From Actinomycetes bacterium (GTDB taxonomy: Bacteria; Actinomycetota; Actinomycetes; Actinomycetales; Microbacteriaceae), in assembly GCA_030425055.1 (NCBI GenBank), contig JAUHVN010000060.1:1-11557 (forward strand): 11,557 nucleotides of DNA, in the 5' to 3' direction. A model generated the notes under the pieces. That model was not told the origin of the DNA. It worked only from the letters and a program-made list of their open reading frames with translations, and did not search any database. How positions within the stretch are numbered: the stretch's first letter is position 1; every line of letters begins with the position of its first letter. The position numbers were made by a program, and so were the translations under genes. Below, in pieces: positions 7,934-11,557 of the stretch.

Positions 7934-7968
7934 AGGCGAGGGGCGGGCGGCTTCGCCGCCCCTCGCCT
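7934..7968. terminator. bidirectional terminator hairpin between convergent genes
   Basis: AGGCGAGGGGCGG (7934-7946) pairs perfectly with CCGCCCCTCGCCT (7956-7968), a 13-bp GC-rich stem around a 9-nt loop. It lies 4 nt beyond the stop of the minus-strand membrane protein and about 150 nt after accE, so it can serve both. It has no T-tract, as is usual for terminators in high-GC actinobacteria. Confidence 0.75.
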
Positions 7969-7972
7969 CCTC

Positions 7973-9127
7973 TCACTCCGCTCCCCGCCCCGGGTCCCCT
8001 CCCCCACCGGGGCGGGGAGCGAGGCTTTCCTCGACGTCACCGTCGCCCTCGAGCTGGACCTCTTGCCGGCTGTCGGCGGCACGAGGGATCTCGACCCACA
8101 GGTCGACGGCATCCTCATCGGACAGGCCGGGGCCCGACGCCGAGCGCCCGACGACTGTCGCGGCGATCCGCTCGTCGGGCGATGTGCGGATGAACAGGCG
8201 GGCCGAGCTCGATGCGCGCACCGCATCGGCGAGGTGCGCGCGGATCTCGTCGAGCGAGGCCTGGTCGAGACCGTCCAGCCATCCCTCGTCGAGCACCGTG
8301 ACCGTCGTCCCGCGGCTGCGCGCTTCGCGCAGCTGCTCACGCACCGCGTCGTCGAGCAGCTTGGGTGCGCGGATCTCGTCGCGCAGCGACCCCTCGGCGA
8401 TGCGCGCCCTGCGTCGATCCTCGTCGTCGAGCCGACCCCCGCGGGCGACCGTCCGCGTCAGGATCGGACCGGCGACCGCGAGCGCGCGCTGCACCTGCAC
8501 CCGGCGCTCACGCCGTCGGACGACCTGCGCCGCCTGCCACGCCGAGGCCGCACGCTGCAGCTGTGCGAGGCGCGACGTGTCGCGCGCGGCCCGGTCCGTC
8601 GACCGGACCAGCAGCTGGGCTGCCGCCACCCACACGACCGAGCCGACCAGACCGAGCGCCAGCGCGTCGAGCGGCCCCATCCACAGCATCGACGCCACCG
8701 CGAGCAGGACGATCCCGATCCACGCGACCCATGGCCGCCGCCGCACCATCACGATCGTCATCAGCGCGCCGATCCCCCCGAGGTACCACGTCGCGAACGA
8801 GGCGGTCCGGGCGTCGGGCCCGACGCCGTACGCGATCGCGCTCGGCACGATCGCCGCGCTGGCCAGTGCGAACACGCCGCCCCACGCCGGGAGCACCGTC
8901 GGCCCGCGCGGGCTGGGGGTCGGCTCGGCGGCCTCGTCGCCCGCCTCGGCGGGCGGGGTCGGGTTCTCCCAGAAGATGCAGAGCCACGTCGTCGCGAGAT
9001 AGAGGCCGAGCGTCGCGAACACGACGAGCGGCTGCGGCACGGGCTCGGTCCACCACAGCCCGCGTGCGCCGAGGTAGGCCGTGAAGGCGACCGCGAGGGC
9101 GGTCAGCACGTTGCGCACGCTGATCAT
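7973..9127 (-). CDS. six-span membrane protein with degenerate histidine-kinase-like domain
   Basis: A 384-aa protein. About six hydrophobic spans occupy 1-174 (roughly 5-24, 33-53, 82-101, 111-128, 133-150, 155-174), with a Pro/Glu-rich loop at 54-78. A basic helical segment (176-225) precedes a domain (about 232-348) whose layout recalls the dimerization and ATPase regions of actinobacterial sensor kinases: ARIAEGSLRDEIRAP (241-255), REQLREARSRGTTVTVLDEG (263-282), LDEIRAHLADAVRASSSARLFIR (292-314). The phospho-acceptor His, the Asn box and Gly-rich ATP boxes are missing, so it is probably not an active kinase. The tail (350-384) is acidic then Gly/Pro-rich. ATG at 9127 overlaps the stop of the upstream kinase as ATGA, with a G-run 7 nt upstream. 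It likely works with that kinase; the role is inferred. It could instead be an unrelated membrane protein. Confidence 0.75.
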   Translation of the reverse strand: MISVRNVLTALAVAFTAYLGARGLWWTEPVPQPLVVFATLGLYLATTWLCIFWENPTPPAEAGDEAAEPTPSPRGPTVLPAWGGVFALASAAIVPSAIAYGVGPDARTASFATWYLGGIGALMTIVMVRRRPWVAWIGIVLLAVASMLWMGPLDALALGLVGSVVWVAAAQLLVRSTDRAARDTSRLAQLQRAASAWQAAQVVRRRERRVQVQRALAVAGPILTRTVARGGRLDDEDRRRARIAEGSLRDEIRAPKLLDDAVREQLREARSRGTTVTVLDEGWLDGLDQASLDEIRAHLADAVRASSSARLFIRTSPDERIAATVVGRSASGPGLSDEDAVDLWVEIPRAADSRQEVQLEGDGDVEESLAPRPGGGGDPGRGAE

Positions 9128-10371
9128 GCGGCCACCCCCCGCCACGACAACCGCACCACCGTGCCGGCTGCCCCCGAGTCGACCTGGGCGGTGCCGCCGA
9201 CCGCGGCGACGCGGGCGAAGATCGAGGCGCGGATGCCCAGTCGGTCCTCGGGCACCTCCTCGAGGTCGAACCCGGCGCCCTCGTCGCGCACCTCGATGCG
9301 GATGCCGCGCTCGTCGCCGCGCACGACGACGCCGAGCCCCTCGCCCCCCGCGTGCTGAAGCGAGTTCGCGACCGCCTGCATCGCCGCCAGAGCGAGTGCG
9401 CGAGCCACCCGGCCGGGGATCGCGGGCGCGTCGTCCGCAGTCCGACGGTCGACGATGACGGTGCCGCCGAGTTCGGCGACACCGGATTCGATCTGGTCGG
9501 CGATCCAGCCGCCGTCGCGCGGCTCGTCCGAGCCCTCGGTCGCGTCCTTCTCGGTGTTCGCGAGACGTGTGAGAGCCTCGCGGGCCATCGCGACGGCGAG
9601 CGTGCGCTCGCGCTCGGTATGGGCACGCTCCGCGGCGATGAGCGCGGCGAGCACGCTGTCGTGCATGAGTGCCGCGACGGCGATGCGCTCCTTCTCCGCG
9701 GCATCCGCGGCGGCCGCCCGCGCGTACGAGTCGACGGCGCGGGCCCGCGTGGCATCCACGTTCGTCGCCATCGAGCGGAACGTCCAGCCGAGCGTGATCA
9801 CGATGCCGCCCAGGATCAGCGCGAACGACACATCGAGACCGACCGGGAACCAGAAGTCCGGGGCGAAACCGGCTTGGATCATCCGCACGACGCCGAACTG
9901 CAGGGGGATGAGAACGGTCGCGACGATCTGGAGGGGGAACGGGAACACCAGCGCGGAGGCCATGGTCGCGAGGTTGATGAGATACCAGGGCCACGGCTGC
10001 TCCGTCGGCACCGGATCGGATCCGACCGTGGCGAACGGCCACAGCGCGAGCGTGAGGACGAAGGCCACGACGAAGGTGCCGGCCGTCACGCGTATCGCGC
10101 GGCCCGCGAGGCACGCGAGGATCATGGCGGTCAGGGGGATGAACGCGAGCAGCACGAGGGTCAGATGCCACCCGGGGCGCTCGTCTGTGGCACCGAGCGC
10201 CGCGATGAACGACTGCGTTCCGAGGACCACGAACCCGACGGCGGCGGCCAGCGCCAGCGCGCGCTCGACGCGCGTGCGCGTGAACGACCCCACCCCCGAG
10301 GCGGACTCGCGCGACTGCGAGATCAGGCCCCAGGCCTTGTCGACGGTCGCGGTCGCGGTGTCAGTCGCCAC
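9124..10371 (-). CDS. membrane sensor histidine kinase (NarL-partner type)
   Basis: A 415-aa sensor kinase. About six membrane spans lie in 37-198 with only short loops, so it probably senses in or near the membrane. The phospho-acceptor helix contains EKERIAVAALMHDSVLAAL (226-244, His237), a variant of the HisKA_3-like H box. The ATPase domain has the Asn box AVANSLQHAG (333-342, Asn336), RDEGAGFD (362-369), RLGIRASI (377-384) and a terminal GTVVRLSW (403-410). It should autophosphorylate and pass phosphate to the response regulator encoded just upstream. I chose GTG at 10371, which overlaps the regulator stop by 11 nt; an ATG at 10428 would overlap by 68 nt and has no better ribosome binding site. 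The stop overlaps the next gene as ATGA, so all three genes form one coupled unit. The signal is not evident. Confidence 0.9.
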   Translation of the reverse strand: MATDTATATVDKAWGLISQSRESASGVGSFTRTRVERALALAAAVGFVVLGTQSFIAALGATDERPGWHLTLVLLAFIPLTAMILACLAGRAIRVTAGTFVVAFVLTLALWPFATVGSDPVPTEQPWPWYLINLATMASALVFPFPLQIVATVLIPLQFGVVRMIQAGFAPDFWFPVGLDVSFALILGGIVITLGWTFRSMATNVDATRARAVDSYARAAAADAAEKERIAVAALMHDSVLAALIAAERAHTERERTLAVAMAREALTRLANTEKDATEGSDEPRDGGWIADQIESGVAELGGTVIVDRRTADDAPAIPGRVARALALAAMQAVANSLQHAGGEGLGVVVRGDERGIRIEVRDEGAGFDLEEVPEDRLGIRASIFARVAAVGGTAQVDSGAAGTVVRLSWRGVAA

Positions 10372-11038
10372 GGAGCGCGCCCCCGCCGTCTGCGGCGGGT
10401 TGGGCGAGGATTCCGTCCTCCATCGCACGCCGCAGCAGGTCGACCTTCGTCGGCGCCGGGCGGCCGACGTCGACGTACTTCACCCGGATGCGGGTGATGT
10501 TCTCCTTGGCGGTGGAGTACGCGACTCCGAGCCGGTCGGCGACGACCTTGAGCGGCAGTCCCGCCGCGTACAGCCGCAGCACCTCGCGCTCGCGTACCGA
10601 CAACTGCGCGTCCGCGAACTCGCGGTCTCCTTCGACGGCGCTCGCCCACTCCACGTTGTTGAGCGGCTCGCCGCGGGCCACGGTGCGGATTGCGTGCGTG
10701 ACGTCATCGATCGGCGAGGCCTTGCTGATGACGCCCGCCGCCCCCGCCGACAGCGCCTCGCGCACGGCGGCCGGGCGGTCGGCGACGCTGTGGATGATGA
10801 CGCTCGAACCGTCGGCGACCAGCCGCTGCACGTTCTCGGTCACGGTCGTGCCGTCGCCGAGTGTGAGGTCGAGCACGACGACGTCGGCGGGCGACGAGGC
10901 GCTGAAGGAGCGCCAGTCTAGGTACTCGGTGACGTTGCTGCCCGAGAACACCACGTCCATGCCGTCTTCGCGCGCGCACGCGGCCTCGAGTCCGAGCCGC
11001 ACGGACTCGTGGTCGTCGATGAGGGCGACCCGCGTCAT
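10361..11038 (-). CDS. response regulator, NarL/FixJ family (REC + LuxR HTH)
   Basis: A 225-aa two-component regulator. The receiver domain (1-120) has the acidic pair Asp8-Asp9, phospho-acceptor Asp57 in VVVLDLTLGDG, switch Ser84 and Lys106 in ISKAS. The LuxR-type DNA-binding domain (about 143-205) shows LSVREREVLRLYAAGLPLKVVADRL then the recognition helix region STAKENITRIRVKY (175-188). All catalytic receiver residues are present, so it should be phosphorylated by the following kinase. The ATG overlaps the stop of the upstream RNA methyltransferase gene as ATGA. A TAGAGT hexamer 6 nt before the ATG may add an independent leaderless start. The Gly/Asp-rich tail (215-225) beyond the HTH is short and unremarkable. 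Target genes are unknown; autoregulation is possible but unproven. Confidence 0.94.
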   Translation of the reverse strand: MTRVALIDDHESVRLGLEAACAREDGMDVVFSGSNVTEYLDWRSFSASSPADVVVLDLTLGDGTTVTENVQRLVADGSSVIIHSVADRPAAVREALSAGAAGVISKASPIDDVTHAIRTVARGEPLNNVEWASAVEGDREFADAQLSVREREVLRLYAAGLPLKVVADRLGVAYSTAKENITRIRVKYVDVGRPAPTKVDLLRRAMEDGILAQPAADGGGALRGD

Positions 11039-11557
11039 GCGGCCACTCTAGCCGCGGGGCGCGCGCGACCGAGCACGGCCACCGCCTCGACATGGTGCGA
11101 GTTGGGGAACAGATCGAGCGCGTTCACCTGGTCGGTCTCGTAGCCCGCCTCGCGGAAGGTCGCGAGGTCGCGGGCCAGCGCGACCGGATCGCACGCCACG
11201 TACACGACCGTCTCGGGCTCGAGCGCGGCGATGCGCTCCACGACCTCGCGGCCGGCGCCCGACCGCGGCGGGTCGAGAAGCACCACGCCCCGCGTCATCC
11301 GCTCGCGCTCGGCGACGGACGCCTCGGCGATCAGCCGGTCGAGCCATCGGTCGACCCGGCCGGTCTCGGCGCGCGCACCGACCCACTCGGCGAGGTTCTC
11401 ACCCGCGTGCTCGGTGGCGCGGGCATCCGACTCGACGGTCGTGACTCTGGCGCCGCGCCCGGCGAGCGAGGCGAGCGTGGCCGCGAACAGGCCGACGCCG
11501 CCGTAGAGGTCGAGGTGGCGGGCATCCGGGTCGATGAAGGCGCCCCCGGTGTGCGGG
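11035..11557 (-). CDS. TrmA/RlmD-type RNA m5U methyltransferase, C-terminal part (partial)
   Basis: Only the C-terminal ~173 residues are inside the window; the gene continues past 11557. In the open minus-strand frame from 11556 the protein shows LDLYGGVGLFAATLA (SAM-binding motif I), then TVESDARA (acidic motif II), LLDPPRSGAG, VVYVACDPVALARDLATF (catalytic Cys in the position of the CNP motif of RlmD/TrmA, here CDP) and DLFPNSHHVEAVAVL near the end. These are hallmarks of class I SAM-dependent uracil-5 RNA methyltransferases acting on 23S rRNA or tRNA T-loop uridine; which substrate cannot be told without the N-terminal half. An internal ATG at 11298 is not the start because motif I lies upstream of it. 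The stop overlaps the response regulator start. Confidence 0.9.
   Translation of the reverse strand, partial: PHTGGAFIDPDARHLDLYGGVGLFAATLASLAGRGARVTTVESDARATEHAGENLAEWVGARAETGRVDRWLDRLIAEASVAERERMTRGVVLLDPPRSGAGREVVERIAALEPETVVYVACDPVALARDLATFREAGYETDQVNALDLFPNSHHVEAVAVLGRARPAARVAA
11045..11050 (-). promoter_or_regulatory. possible internal leaderless -10 of response regulator
   Basis: The minus strand reads TAGAGT, 6 nt (GGCCGC), then the ATG of the response regulator. It lies inside the last codons of the methyltransferase gene, so it may be chance, but its form and spacing match the birA and accD elements. It would let the regulatory genes be expressed apart from the methyltransferase. 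Confidence 0.35.

Noticed and set aside
10372..10428. An earlier ATG start (10428) for the histidine kinase
   Set aside because: It would overlap the response regulator gene by 68 nt and adds a Ser/Pro-rich stretch with no family sequence; GTG at 10371 gives an 11-nt overlap typical of coupled genes.

Overview
The window is about 70% GC or higher, densely coded, and uses GTG starts and 4-nt start/stop overlaps. Its best match is an actinobacterial chromosome. The gene content (AccD with a small epsilon subunit, a multi-membrane-span LCP protein, a membrane PH-domain protein) and the order birA / PH protein / purK / purE beside a divergent accD-accE fit Microbacteriaceae, perhaps Microbacterium; the genus is inference. 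The order matches the Mycobacterium tuberculosis block purE-purK-(PH protein)-birA-accD5-accE5, so the left two thirds is an old core block. There are no signs of mobile elements, CRISPR arrays, tRNA or rRNA.

Region 1 (49-5869, minus strand) reads birA, a two-span membrane PH-domain protein, purK, purE, a membrane LCP (LytR-CpsA-Psr) protein and a GT4-like glycosyltransferase. PurK and PurE carry out consecutive steps converting AIR to CAIR in purine synthesis. The LCP start overlaps the purE stop (GTGA), which ties a cell-envelope glycopolymer module to purine synthesis. Bases 1-48, after the glycosyltransferase stop, hold no callable gene.

Region 2 (5870-7780) has accD and accE on the plus strand, divergent from birA. 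BirA should biotinylate the alpha subunit of the acyl-CoA carboxylase, whose gene is not in the window, so the divergent pair is functionally linked. The 100-bp shared promoter region has a -10-like hexamer just before each start and an 8-bp inverted repeat almost centred between them.

Region 3 (7781-7972) is a 192-bp gap between convergent genes with four stem-loops in a row, the last a 13-bp perfect stem that probably terminates transcription in both directions.

Region 4 (7973-11557, minus strand) is one tightly overlapped cluster: the C-terminal part of a TrmA/RlmD-type RNA methyltransferase (cut by the window edge), a NarL/LuxR response regulator, a membrane histidine kinase, and a six-span membrane protein whose cytoplasmic part looks like a degenerate histidine kinase. 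The kinase/regulator/pseudokinase cassette is the least described part of the window.

Several starts (birA, accD, purE, the response regulator, possibly the PH protein) have a TANNNT-like hexamer only 6-7 nt upstream and no properly spaced ribosome binding site, which suggests leaderless transcripts. Very long open frames antisense to the real genes are composition artefacts and are left out.
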